A stretch of DNA of 64,000 nucleotides from Otis tarda. Its lineage: Eukaryota; Chordata; Aves; Otidiformes; Otididae. The stretch lies in assembly GCA_026413225.1 (NCBI GenBank), contig JAPMTP010000091.1, forward strand, positions 124,001-188,000, written 5' to 3'. The position numbers were made by a program, and so were the translations under genes. Of the stretch, positions 17,900-29,922 are shown piece by piece. The notes below the pieces were generated by a model. It saw nothing but the letters and a program-made list of their open reading frames with translations. It was not told where the DNA came from and did not search any database. Each line of letters opens with the position of its first letter. Position 1 is the stretch's first letter.

Positions 17900-20800
17900 C
17901 AGCAGCACAGACATTGGAGCTCCAGGCTTTCCCTGAGGAGCAGGGCTTCGACGTTTGCCACCATCTGCACATGGGCTCCCCATGAAAAATAAACCCGAAA
18001 AATCACGAACGTCGGACGATTGCTCCCACACCAAAAGTGCCAGCCACTCAAGCTCTTGCTGCTCCTCAGCGGCCATTGGCAGCGCATCTACAGCACCACA
18101 GACCTTGGGGCTCCGGGCTTTCCCTGAATAGCAGGGCTTCGACGTTTGCCACCAGCTGCACGTGGGCTCCCTATGAAAAAAAAACCCCGAAAAATCAAAA
18201 ACGTCGGACGATTTCTCCCACACCAAAAGTGCCAGCCACTCAAGCTCTTGCTGCTCCTCAGCGGCCATTGGCAGCGCATCTACAGCACCACAGACATTGG
18301 AGCTCCAGGCTTTCCCTGAGGAGCAGAGCTTCGACGTTTGCCACCAGCTGCACGTGGGCGGCCATTTGCTGCGCATCTACAGCACCACAGACATTGGGGC
18401 TCCAAGCTTTCCCTGAGGAGCAGAGCTTCGACGTTTGCCACCAGCTGCACGTGGGCGCCCCCTGAAAAGAAACCCCGAAAAATCACGAACGTCGGATGAT
18501 TGCTCCGACACCAAAAGTGCCAGCCACTCAAGCTCTTGCTGCTCCTCAACGGCCACTGGCAGCGCATCTACAGCACCACAGCACATTGCAGCTCCGGGCT
18601 TTCCCTGAGGAGCAGGGCTTCGATGTTTGCCACCAGCTGCACGTGGGCTCCCCCAAAAAAAAAAACCCCGAAAAATCACGAACGTCGGACGATTGCTCCC
18701 ACACCAAAAGTGCCAGCCACTCAAGCTCTTGCTGCTCCTCAGCGGCCATTGGCAGCGCATCTACAGCAGCACAGACATTGGAGCTCCAGGCTTTCCCTGA
18801 GGAGCAGAGCTTCTAAGTTCGCCACCCGCTGCACGTGGGCGCCCCTGAAAAGAAACCCCGAAAAATCACGAACGTTGGACGATTTCTTCCACACCAAAAG
18901 GGCCAGCCACTCAAGCTCTTGCTGCTCCTCAGCGGCCATTGGCAGCGCATCTACAGCACCACAGACATTGGGTCTCCGGGCTTTCCCTGAGGAGCAGGGC
19001 TTCGACGTTTGCCACCACCTGCACCTGGGCGCCCCATGAAAAAAAAAAAGTAAAATGACAAACGTCGGACGATTGCTCCCACACCAAAAGTGCCAGCCAC
19101 TCAAGCTCTTGCTGCTCCTCAGCGGCCATTGGCAGCGCATCTACAGCACCACAGACCTTGGGTCCCCGGGCTTTTCCTGAGGAGCAGGGCTTCGACGTTT
19201 GCCACCAGCTGCACGTGGGAGCCCCCTGAAAAGAAACCCCAAAAAATCACGAAAGTCTGACAATTGCTCCCACACCAAAAGGGCCTGCCACTCAAGCTCT
19301 TGCTGCTCCTCAGCGGCCTTTGGCAGCGCATCTACAGCACTACAGACATTGGGGCTCCGGGCTTTCTCTGAGGAGCAGGGCTTCGACGTTTGCCACCAGC
19401 TGCACGTCGGCACCCCATGAAAATAAGCGCGATTAATCACGAATGTCGGACGATTGCTCCCACACCAAAAGTGCCAGCCACTCAAGCTCTTGCTGCTCCT
19501 CAGCGGCCATTGGCAGCGCATCTACAGCACCACAGACATTGGAGCTCCAGCCTTTCCCCGAGGAGCAGGGCTTCGACGTTTGCCACCAGCTGCACGTGGG
19601 CGCCTCCTGAAAGGAAACACCAAAATATTACGAACGTCGGACGATTGCTCCCACCCCAAAAGTGCCAGCCACTCAAGCTCTTGCTGCTCCTCAGCGGCCA
19701 TTGGCAGCGCATCTACAGCAGCACAGACATTGGAGCTCCGGGCTTTCCCTGAGGAGCAGGGCTTCGACGTTTGCCACCAGCTACACGTGGGCACCCCATG
19801 AAAAGAAACCCCGAAAAATCACCAACGTCGGATGTCTGCTCCCACACCAAAAGTGCCAGCCCCTCAAGCTCTTGCTGCTCCGCAGCGGACATTGGCAGCG
19901 CATCTACAGCACCACAGACATTGGGGCTCCGGGCTTTCCCTGACGAGCAGGGCTTCGACGTTTGCCACCAGCTGCACGTGGGCGCCCCGTGAAAGGAAAC
20001 ACCAAAAAGTCACGAATGTCGGACGATTGCTCTCACACCAAAATTGCCAGCCACTGAAACTCTTGCTGCTCCTCAGCGGCCATTGGCAGCGCATCTACAG
20101 CAGCAGAGACATTGGGTCTCCAGGCTTTCCCTCAGGAGCAGGGCTTTGAAGTTTGCCACCAGCTGCAGGTGGGCACCCCTTGAAAATAAACCCCGAAAAA
20201 TGACGAACGTCGGACGATTGCTCCCACACCAAATGTGCCAGCCACTCAAGCTCTTGCTGCTCCTCAGCGGCCATTGGCAGCGCATCTACAGCACCACAGA
20301 CTTTGGAGCTCCGGGCTTTCCCTGAGAAGCAGGGACTCGACGTTTGCCACCAGCTGCACGTGGGCGCCCCCTGAAAAGAAACGCGAAAAATCACGGACGT
20401 CGGACGATTGCTCCCACCCGAATAGTGCCAGCCACTCAAGCTCTTGCTGCTCCTCACGGCCATTGGCAGCGCATCTACAGCACCACAGACATTGGGGCTC
20501 CGGGCTTCCCCTGAGGAGCAGGGCTTCGACGTTTGCCACCAGCTGCACGTGGGCGCCCCCTGAAAAGAAACCCCGAAAAATCACCAACGTCGGATGACTG
20601 CTCCCACACCAAAATGCCTGCCACTCAAGCTCTTGCTGCTCCTCAACGGCCATTGGCAGCGCATCTACAGCAGCACAGACATTGGGGCTCCGGGCTTTCC
20701 CTGAGGAGCAGGGCTTCGACGTTTGCCACCAGCTGCACGTGGGCACCCCTTGATAAGAAACACCGAAAAATCAAGAACGTCGGACGATTGTTCCGACACC

Positions 20801-23800
20801 AAAAGGGCCAGCCACTCAAGCTCTTGCTGCTCCTCAGCGGCCATTGGCAGCGCATCTACAGCACCACAGACATTGGGGGTCCGGGCTTTCCCTGAGGAGC
20901 AGGGCTTCCAGGTTTGCCACCAGCTGCACGTGGGCGACCCCTGAAAAGAAACCCCGAAAAATCACGAACGTTGGACGATTGCTGCCACACCAAAAGTGCC
21001 AGCCACTCAAGCTCTTGCTGCTCCTCAGCGGCCATTGGCAGTGCATTTACAGCACCACAGACCTTGGGGCTCCGGGCTTTCCCTGAGGAGCAGGGCTTCG
21101 ACGTTTGCCACCAGCTCCAAGTGGGCGCCCCATTAAAAAAAATACCTGAAAACTCACGAACGTCGGACGATTGTTCCCACACCAAAAGTGATCGCCACTC
21201 AAGCTCTTGCTGCTACTCAGCGGCCATTGGCAGAGCATCTACAGCACCACAGGCATTTGTTCTCCGGGCTTTCCCTGAGGAGCAGGGCTTCGACGTTTGC
21301 CACCAGCTGCATGTGGGCGCCCCCTGAAAATAAAAACGGAAAAAATCACGAACGTCGGACGATTGCTCCCACACCAAAACTGCCAGCCACTCAAGCTCTT
21401 GCTGCTCCTCAGCGGCCATTGGCAGCGCATCTACAGCACCACAGACATTGGGGCTCCGGGCTTTCCCTGAGGAGCAGGGCTTCGACGTTTGCCACCATCT
21501 GCACGTGGGCACCCCCTGAAAAGAAACCCCGAAAAATCACCAACGTCGGACGATTTCTCCCACACCAAAAGTGCCTGCCACTCAAGCTTTGCTGCTCCTC
21601 AGCGGCCATTGGCAGTGCATCTACAGCACCACAGACACTGGGGCTCCGGGCTTTCCCTGAGGAGCAGGACTTCAACGTTTGCCACCAGCTGCACGTGGGC
21701 GTCCCATGAAAATAAACCCCGAGAAATCACGAATTTTGGACGACTACGCCCACACCAAAAGTGCCAGCCACTCAAGCTCTTGCTGCACCTCAGCGGCCAT
21801 TGGCAGCGCATCTACAGCAGCACAGATATTGGGGCTCCGGGCTTTCCCTGAGGAGCAGGGCTTCGACGTTTGCCACCAGCTGCACGTGGGCACAAACTGA
21901 AAAAAACCCCGAAAAATCACGAATGTCGGACGATTGCTCCCACACCAAAAGTGCCATCCACTCATGCTCTTGCTGCTCCTCAGTGGCCATTGGCAGCGCA
22001 TCTACAGCACCACAGACATTGGGTCTCCGGGCTTTCCCTGAGGAGCAGGGCTTCGATGTTTTCCACCAGCTACACGTGTGCGCCCTGAAAACAAACCCCC
22101 AGAAATCAGGAAAGTCGGATGATTGCTCCCACACCAAAAGGGACAGCCACTCAAGCTCTTGCTGCTCCTCAGCGGCCATTGGCAGCGCACCTACAGCACC
22201 ACAGACACTGGGGCTCCGGGCTTTTCCTAAGGAGCAGGGTTTCGACGTTTGCCACCAGCTGCAATTGGGCGCCCCATAAAACATAAACCCGAAAAATCAC
22301 CAACGTCAGACGATTGCTCCCACACCAAAAGTGAGAGCCACTCAAGCTCTTGCTGCTCCTCAGCGGCCATTGGCAGCGCATCTACAGCACCACAGACATT
22401 GGGGCTCCGGGCTTTCCCTGACGAGCAGGGCTTCGACGTTTGCCACCAGCTGCACGTGTGCGTCACGTGAAAATAAACCCCGAGAAATCACGAGTGTTGG
22501 ACGATTGTTCCGACACCAAAAGGGCCAGCCACTCAAGCTCTTGCTGCTCCTCAGCGGCCATTGGCAGTGCATCTACAGCACCACAGACATTGGGGCTCCG
22601 GGCTTTCCCTGAGGAGCAGGGCTTCCACGTTTGCCACCAGCTGCACGTGGGCGACCCCTGAAAAGAAACCCCGAAAAATCACGAACATAGGACGATTGCT
22701 CCCACACCAAATGTGCCAGCCACTCAAGCTCTTGCTGCTCCTCAGCGGCCATTGGCAGCGCATCTACAGCACCACAGACATTTGGGCTCCGGGCATTCCC
22801 TAAGGAGCAGGGCTTCGACGTTTGCCACCATCTGCACGTGGGCGCCCCGTGAAAAAAAAACCCGAAAAATCACGAACGTCGGACGATTGTTCCCACACCA
22901 AAAGGGCCAGCCCCTCAAGCTGTTGCTGCTCCTCAGCGGCCATTGGCAGCGCATCTACAGCACCACAGACATTGGGGCTCTGGGCTTTCCCTGAGGAGCA
23001 GGGCTTCGACGTTTGCCACGAGCTGCACCTGGGCGACCCCTGAAAATAAACCCCGAAAAATCACGAACGTCGGACGATGGCTGCCACACCAAAAGTGCCA
23101 GCCACTCAAGCTCTTGCTGCTCCTCAGCGGCCATTGGCAGCGCATCTGCAGCATCAAAGACATTGGGGCTCTGGCCTTTCCCTAAGGAGCAGGGCTTCGA
23201 CGTTTGCCACCAGCTGCACGTGGGCGACACCTGAAAAGAAACCCCGAAAAATCACAAGCATAGGACGATTGCTCCCACATCAAAAGTACCAGCCACTCAA
23301 GCTCTTGCTGCTCCTCGGCGGCCATTGGCAGCGCATCTACAGCACCACAGATACTGGGGCTCCGAGCATTCCCTGAGGAGCAGGGCTTCGACGTTTGCCA
23401 CCAGGTGCACTTGGGTGCAAACTGAAAAAAACCCCGAAAAATCACGAATGTCGGACGATTGCTCCCACACCAAAAGTGCCATCCACTTATGCTCTTGCTG
23501 CTCCTCAGCGGCCATTGGCAGCGCATGTACAGCACCACAGACATTGGGTCTCCGGACTTTCCCTGAGGAGCAGGGCTTCGATGTTTGCCACCAGCTACAC
23601 GTGTGCGCCCCCTGGAAACAAACCCCGAGAAATCAGGAAAGTCGGATGATTGCTCCCACACCAAAAGGGACAGCCACTCAAGCTCTTGCTGCTCCTCAGC
23701 GGCCATTGGCAGCGCATCTACAGCACCACAGACCTTGGGGCTCCGGGCTTTCCCTGAGGAGCAGGGCTTCGACGTTTGCCTCCAGCTCCAAGTGGGCGCC

Positions 23801-26225
23801 CCATTAAAAAAAATACCTGAAAACTCACGAACGTCGGATGATTGTTCCGACACCAAAAGTGCCAGCCACTCAAGCTCTTGCTGCTCCTCAGCGGCCATTG
23901 GCAGCGCATCTACAGCACCACAGACATTGGGGCTCTGGCCTTTCTCTGAGGAGCAGGGCTTCGACGTTTGCCACCAGCTGCACGTGGGCGACCCCTGAAA
24001 AGAAACCCCGAAAATCTCGAAAGTCGGACGATTGCTCCCACACCAAAAGTGCCAGCCACTCAAGCTGTTGCTGCTACTCAGCGGCCATTGGCAGAGCATC
24101 TACAGCACCACAGGCATTTGTTGTCCGGGCTTTCCCTGAGGAGCAGGGCTTCGACGTTTGCCACCAGCTGCACGTGGGCGCACTCTGAAAAACACCCCCA
24201 AAACTCACGAACGTCGGACGATTGCTCCCACCCCAAAAGTGATAGCCACTCATGCTCTTGCTGCTCCTCAGTGGCCATTGGCAGCGCATCTACAGCACCA
24301 CAGACATTGGGGCTCTGGGCTTTCCCTGAGGAGCAGGGCTTCCACGTTTGCCACCAGCTGCATGTGGGCGCCCCCTGAAAATAAAAACGGAAAAAATCAC
24401 AAACATCGGACGATTGCTCGCACACCAAAAGTGCCAGCCACTCAAGCTCTTGCTGCTCCTCAGCGGCCATTGGCAGCGCATCTACAGCAGCACAGACATT
24501 GGGGCTCCGGGCTTTCCCTGAGGAGCAGGGCTTCGACGTTTGCCACCATCTGCTCGTGGGCGCCCCCTGAAAACAAACCCCGAAAAATCACGAACGTCGG
24601 ACGATTGCTCCCACACCAAAAGTGCCTGCCACTCAAGATTTGCTGCTCCTCAGCGGCCATTGGCAGTGCATCTACAGCACCAGAGACACTGGGGCTCCGG
24701 GCTTTCCCTGAGGAGCAGGGCTTCGACGTTTGCCACCTGCTGCACGTGGGCGCCCCCTGAAAAGAATCCCCGAAAAATCACCAACGTCGGACGATTGCTC
24801 CTACACCAAAAGCGCCAACCACTCAAGCTCTTGCTGCTCCTCAGCGGCCATTGGCAGCGCATCTATAGCACCACAGACCTTGGGGCTCCGGGCATTCCCT
24901 GAGGAGCAGGGCTTCGACGTTTGCCACCATCTGCACGTGGGCGCCCCCTGAAAAAAAAACCCGAAAAATCACGAACGTCGGACGATTGTTCCGACACCAA
25001 AAGGGCCAGCCCCTCAAGCATTGCTGTGCTCCTCAGCGGCCATTGGCAGCGCATCTACAGCACCACAGACATTGGGGCTCTGGCCTTTCCCTGAGGAGCA
25101 GGGCTTCGACGTTTGCCACCAGCTGCACGTGGGCGACCCCTGAAAATAAACCCCGAAAAATCATGAACGTCGGACGATGGCTGCCACACCAAAAGTGCCA
25201 GCCACTCAAGCTCTTGCTGCTCCTCAGCGGCCATTGGCAGTGGATCTACAGCACCACAGACCTTGGGGCTCCGGGCTTTCGCTGAGGAGCAGGGCTTCGA
25301 CGTTTGCCACCAGCTGCAAGAGGGCGCCCCATGAAAAATAAACCCGAAAAATCACCAACGTCGGAAGATTGCTCCCACACAAAAAGTACCAGCCACTCAA
25401 GCTCTTGCTGCTTCTCAGCGGCCATTGGCAGCGCATCTACAGCACCACAGACACTGGGGCTCCGTGCTTGTCCTGAGGAGCAGGGCTTCGACTTTTGCCA
25501 CCATCTGCACGTGGGCGCCCCCTGAAAAGAAACCCCGAAAAATCACAAGCATAGGACGATTGCTCCCACAACAAAAGTGCCAGCCACTCAAGCTTTGCTG
25601 CTCCTCAGCGGCCAATGGCAGCGCATCTACAGCACCACAGACACTGGGGCTCCGGGCTTTCCCTGAGGAGCAGGTCTTCGACGTTTGCCACCTGCTGCAC
25701 GTGGGCGCCCCCTGAAAAGAAACCCCGAAAAATCACCAACGTCGGACGATAGCTCCCACACCAAAAGTGCCAGCCACTCAAGCTCTTGCTGCTCCTCAGC
25801 GGCCATTGGCAGCGCATCTACAGCACCACAGACCTTGGGGCTCCGGGCATTCCCTGCGGAGCAGGGCTTCGACGTTTGCCACCATCTGCACGTGGGCGCC
25901 CCTGAAAAAAAACCCGAAAAATCACGAACGTCGGACGCTTGCTCCCACACCAAAAGTGCCTGCCACTCAAGCTTTGCTGCTCCTCAGCGGCCATTGGCAG
26001 TGCATCTACAGCACCAGAGACACTGGGGCTCCGGGCTTTCCCTGAGGAGCAGGGCTTCGTCGTTTGCCACCAGCTCCAAGTGGGCGCCCCATGAAAAAAA
26101 TACCTGAAAAATCACGAACGTCGGATGATTGCTCCCACACCAAAAGTGCCAGCCACTCAAGCTCTTGCTGCTCCTCAGCGGCCATTGGCAGCGCATCTAC
26201 AGCACCACAGACATTGGTGCTCTGG
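17900..26225 (+). repeat. Large higher-order block D, copy 1 (about 8.3 kb)
   Basis: Monomer-by-monomer variants here reappear in the same order at 29923-38820. The offset grows from 12023 to 12211, 12401, 12594 and 12597 bp, because copy 2 has three extra monomers. Examples of shared oddities are the 97-bp half-monomer (18263/30286), the AAGCGCGATTAATC unit (19428/31449) and the TTGAGAGCC-like units near 22330/34735. Confidence 0.88.
18263..18359 (+). repeat. 97-bp half-monomer
   Basis: GGCCATTGG at 18263 is followed by the next GGCCATTTG only 97 bp later, at 18360. The missing 94 bp run from after GTGGGCG to the next CAGCG, and GCG is shared at both edges. The equivalent in block D copy 2 is 30286-30382. 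Confidence 0.9.
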
Positions 26226-28080
26226 GCTTTCTCTGAGGAGCAGGGCTTCGACGTTTGCCACCAGCTGCATGTTGGCGCACCCTGAAAAGAAACCCCGAGA
26301 AATCACCAACGTCGGACGATTGCTCCCACACCAAAAGTGCCAGCCACTCAAGCTCTTGCTGCTCCTCAGCGGCCATTGGCAGCGCATTTGCAGCAGCACA
26401 GACATTGCAGCTCCAGGCTTTCCCTGAGGAGCAGGGCTTCGACGTTTGCCACCAGGTGCACGTGGGCGCCCCATGAAAATAAGCCCGATTAATCACGAAT
26501 GTCGGATGATTGCTCCCACACCAAAAGTGCCTGACACTCAAGCTCTTGCTGCTCCTCAACGGCCATTGGCAGCGCATCTACAGCAGCACAGACATTGGGG
26601 CTCCGCACTTTCCCTGAGGAGCAGGGCTTCGACGTTTGCCACCAGCTGCACGTGGGCGCCCCATGAAAAAAACCCGAAAAATCACCAACGTCGGACGATT
26701 TCTCCCACACCAAAATTGCCATCCACACAAGCTCTTGCTGCTCCTCAGCGGCCATTGGCAGCGCATTAACTGCAGCACAGACATTGGGGCTCCGGGCTAT
26801 CCCTGAGGAGCAGGGCTTCGATGTTTGCCACCAGCTGTACGTGGGCGCCCCCTGAAAAGAAACCCCGAGAAATCACGAACGTCGGACCATTGCTCCCACA
26901 CCAAAAGTGCCAGCCACTCAAGCTCTTGCTGGTCCTCAGTGGCCATTGGCAGCGCATCTACAGCAGCACAGATTTTGGGGCTCCGGGCTTTCCCTGAGGA
27001 GCAGGGCTTCGACGTTTGCCACCAGCTGCACTTGGGCGCCTCTGAAAAAAACCCCGAAAAATCACGAACGTCGGACGATTGCTCCCACACCAAAAGTGCC
27101 AGCCACTCAAGCTCTTGCTGCTCCTCAGCGGCCATTTGCAGCGCATCTACAGCACCACAGACCTTGGGTCTCCGGGCTTTCCCTGAGGAGCAGGGCTTCG
27201 ACGTTTGCCACCAGCTGTATGTCGGCGCCTCATGAAAAATAAACCCGAAAAATCACGAACTTCAGACGATTGGTCCCACACCAAAAGTGCCAGCCACTCA
27301 AGCTCTTGCTGCTCCTTAACGGCCATTGGCAGCGCATCTACAGTAGCACAGACATTGGGGCTCCGGGCTTTCCCTGAGGAGCAGGGCTTCGACGTTTGCC
27401 ACCAGGTGCACGTGGGCGCCCCCTGAAAAAAACCCAAAAAATCACGAACGTCGGACGATTGCTCCCACACCAAAAGTGCCAGCCACTCACGCTCTTGCTG
27501 CTCCTCAGCGGCCATTGGCAGCGCATCTAAAGCAGCACAGACATTGCAGCTCCACGCTTTCCCTGAGGAACAGGGCATCGACGTTTGTCACTAGCTGCAC
27601 GTGGGCGCCCCATGAAAATAAGCCCGATTAATCACGAATGTCGTATGATTGCTCCCACACCAAAAGTGCCTGACACTCAAGCTCTTGCTGCTCCTCAGCG
27701 GCCATTGGCAGCGCATCTACAGCAGCATAGACATTGCAGCTCCGGGCTTTCCCTGAGGAGCAGGGCTTCGACGTTTGCCACCAGCTGTATGTCGGCGCCT
27801 CATGAAAAATAAACCCGAAAAATCACGAATTTCAGACGATTGCTCCCACACCAAAAGTGCCAGCCACTCAAGCTCTTGCTGCTCCTTAACGGCCATTGGC
27901 AGCGCATCTACAGCAGCACAGACCTTGGGGCTCCGGGCTTTCCCTGAGGAGCAGGGCTTCGACGTTTGCCACCAGGTGCACGTGGGCGCCCCCTGAAAAG
28001 AAATCCGAAAAATCACGAACGTCGGACGATTGCTTCCACACCAGAAGTGCCAGCCCCTCAAGCTCTTGCTGCTCCTCAGC

Positions 28081-29520
28081 GGCCATTGGCAGCGCATCTA
28101 CAGCAGCACAGACATTGGAGCTCCAGGCTTTCCCTGAGGAGCAGGGCTTCGACGTTTGCCACCAGCTGCACGTGGGCGGCCATTGGCTGCGCATCTACAG
28201 CACCACAGACATTGGGGCTCCGGGCTTTCCCTGAGGAGCAGGGCTTCGACGTTTGCCACCAGCTGCACGTGGGCTCCCCATGAAAAAAAAACCCCGAAAA
28301 ATCACGAACGTCGGACGATTGCTCCCACACCAAAAGTGCCAGCCACTCAAGCTCTTGCTGCTCCTCAGCGGCCATTGGCAGCGCATCTACAGCACCACAG
28401 ACATTGGGGCTCCGGGCTTTCCCTGAGGAGCAGGGCTTCGACTTTTGCCACCACCTGCACCTGGGCGACACCTGAAAAGAAACCCCGAGAAATCACGAAC
28501 GTCGGACGATAGCTCCCACACCAATAGTGCCAGCCACTCAAGATCCTGCTGCTCCTCAGCGGCCATTGGCAGCGCATCTACAGCAGCACAGACATTGGAG
28601 CTCCAGGCTTTCCCTGAGGAGCAGAGCTTCGACGTTTGCCACCAGCTGCACGTGGGCGGCCATTGGCTGCGCATCTACAGCACCAGAGACATTGGGGCTC
28701 CGGGCTTTCCCTGAGGAGCAGGGCTTCGACGTTTGCCACCAGCTGCACGTGGGCTCCCCATGAAAAAAAAACCCCGAAAAATCACGAACGTCGGACGATT
28801 GCTCCCACACCAAAAGTGCCAGCCACTCAAGCTCTTGCTGCTCCTCAGCGGCCATTGGCAGCGCATCTACAGCAGCACAGACATTGGAGCTCCAGGCTTT
28901 CCCTGAGGAGCAGAGCTTCTACGTTCGCCACCCACTGCACGTGGGCGCCCCCTTAAAAGAAACCCCGAAAAATCACGAACGTCGGATGATTGCTTCCACA
29001 CCAGAAGTGCCAGCCCCTCAAGCTCTTGCTGCTCCTCAGCGTCCATTGGCAGCGCATCTACAGCAGTACAGACATTGGAGCTCCAGGCTTTCCCTGAGGA
29101 GCAGAGCTTCGACATTTGCCACCAGCTGCACGTGGGCGGCCATTGGCTGCGCATCTACAGCACCACAGACATTGGGGCTCCGGGCTTTCCCTGAGGAGCA
29201 GGGCTTCGACGTTTGCCACCAGCTGCACGTGGGATCCCCATGAAAAAAAAACCCCGAAAAATCACGAACGTCGGACGATTGCTCCCACACCAAAAGTGCC
29301 AGCCACTCAAGCTCTAGCTGCTCCTCAGCGGCCATTGGCAGCGCATCTACAGCACCACAGATCTTGGAGCTCCAGGCTTTCCCTGAGGAGCAGAGCTTCT
29401 ACGTTCGCCACCAGCTGCACGTGGGGGCCCCCTTAAAAGAAACCCTGAAAAATCACGAACGTCGGATGATTGCTCCCACACCAAAAGTACCAGCCACTCA
29501 AGCTCTTGCTGCTCCTCAGC
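28081..29520 (+). repeat. 480-bp trimer (97 + 192 + 191 bp) in three tandem periods
   Basis: GGCCATTGG-type anchors fall at 28081, 28178, 28370, 28561, 28658, 28850, 29041, 29138, 29330 and 29521. The pattern of one half-monomer plus two full monomers therefore repeats exactly every 480 bp. All half-monomers have the same GTGGGCGGCCATTGGCTGCG joint, which points to a single deletion later amplified. Confidence 0.92.
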
Positions 29521-29922
29521 GGCCATTTGCAGTGCACCTACAGCAGCACAGACATTGGGGCTCCAGGCTTTCCCTGACGAGCAGGGCTTCAATGTTTGCC
29601 ACCAGCTGCACGTGGGCTCCCCATGAAAAAAAACCCAGAAAAATCACGAACGTTCGACGATTTCTTCCACACCAAAAAGGCCAGCCCCTCAAGCTCTTGC
29701 TGCTCCTCAGCGGCCATTGGCAGCGCATCTACAGCACCAGAGACATTGGGGCTCCGGGCTTTCCCTGAGGAGCAGGGCTTCGACGTTTGCCACCAGCTGC
29801 ACGTGGGCGACCCCTGAAAAGAAACCCCGAGAAATCACGAACTTCGGACGATAGCTCCCACACCAATAGTGCCAGCGACTCAAGATCCTGCTGCTCCTCA
29901 GCGGCCATTGGCAGCGCATCTA

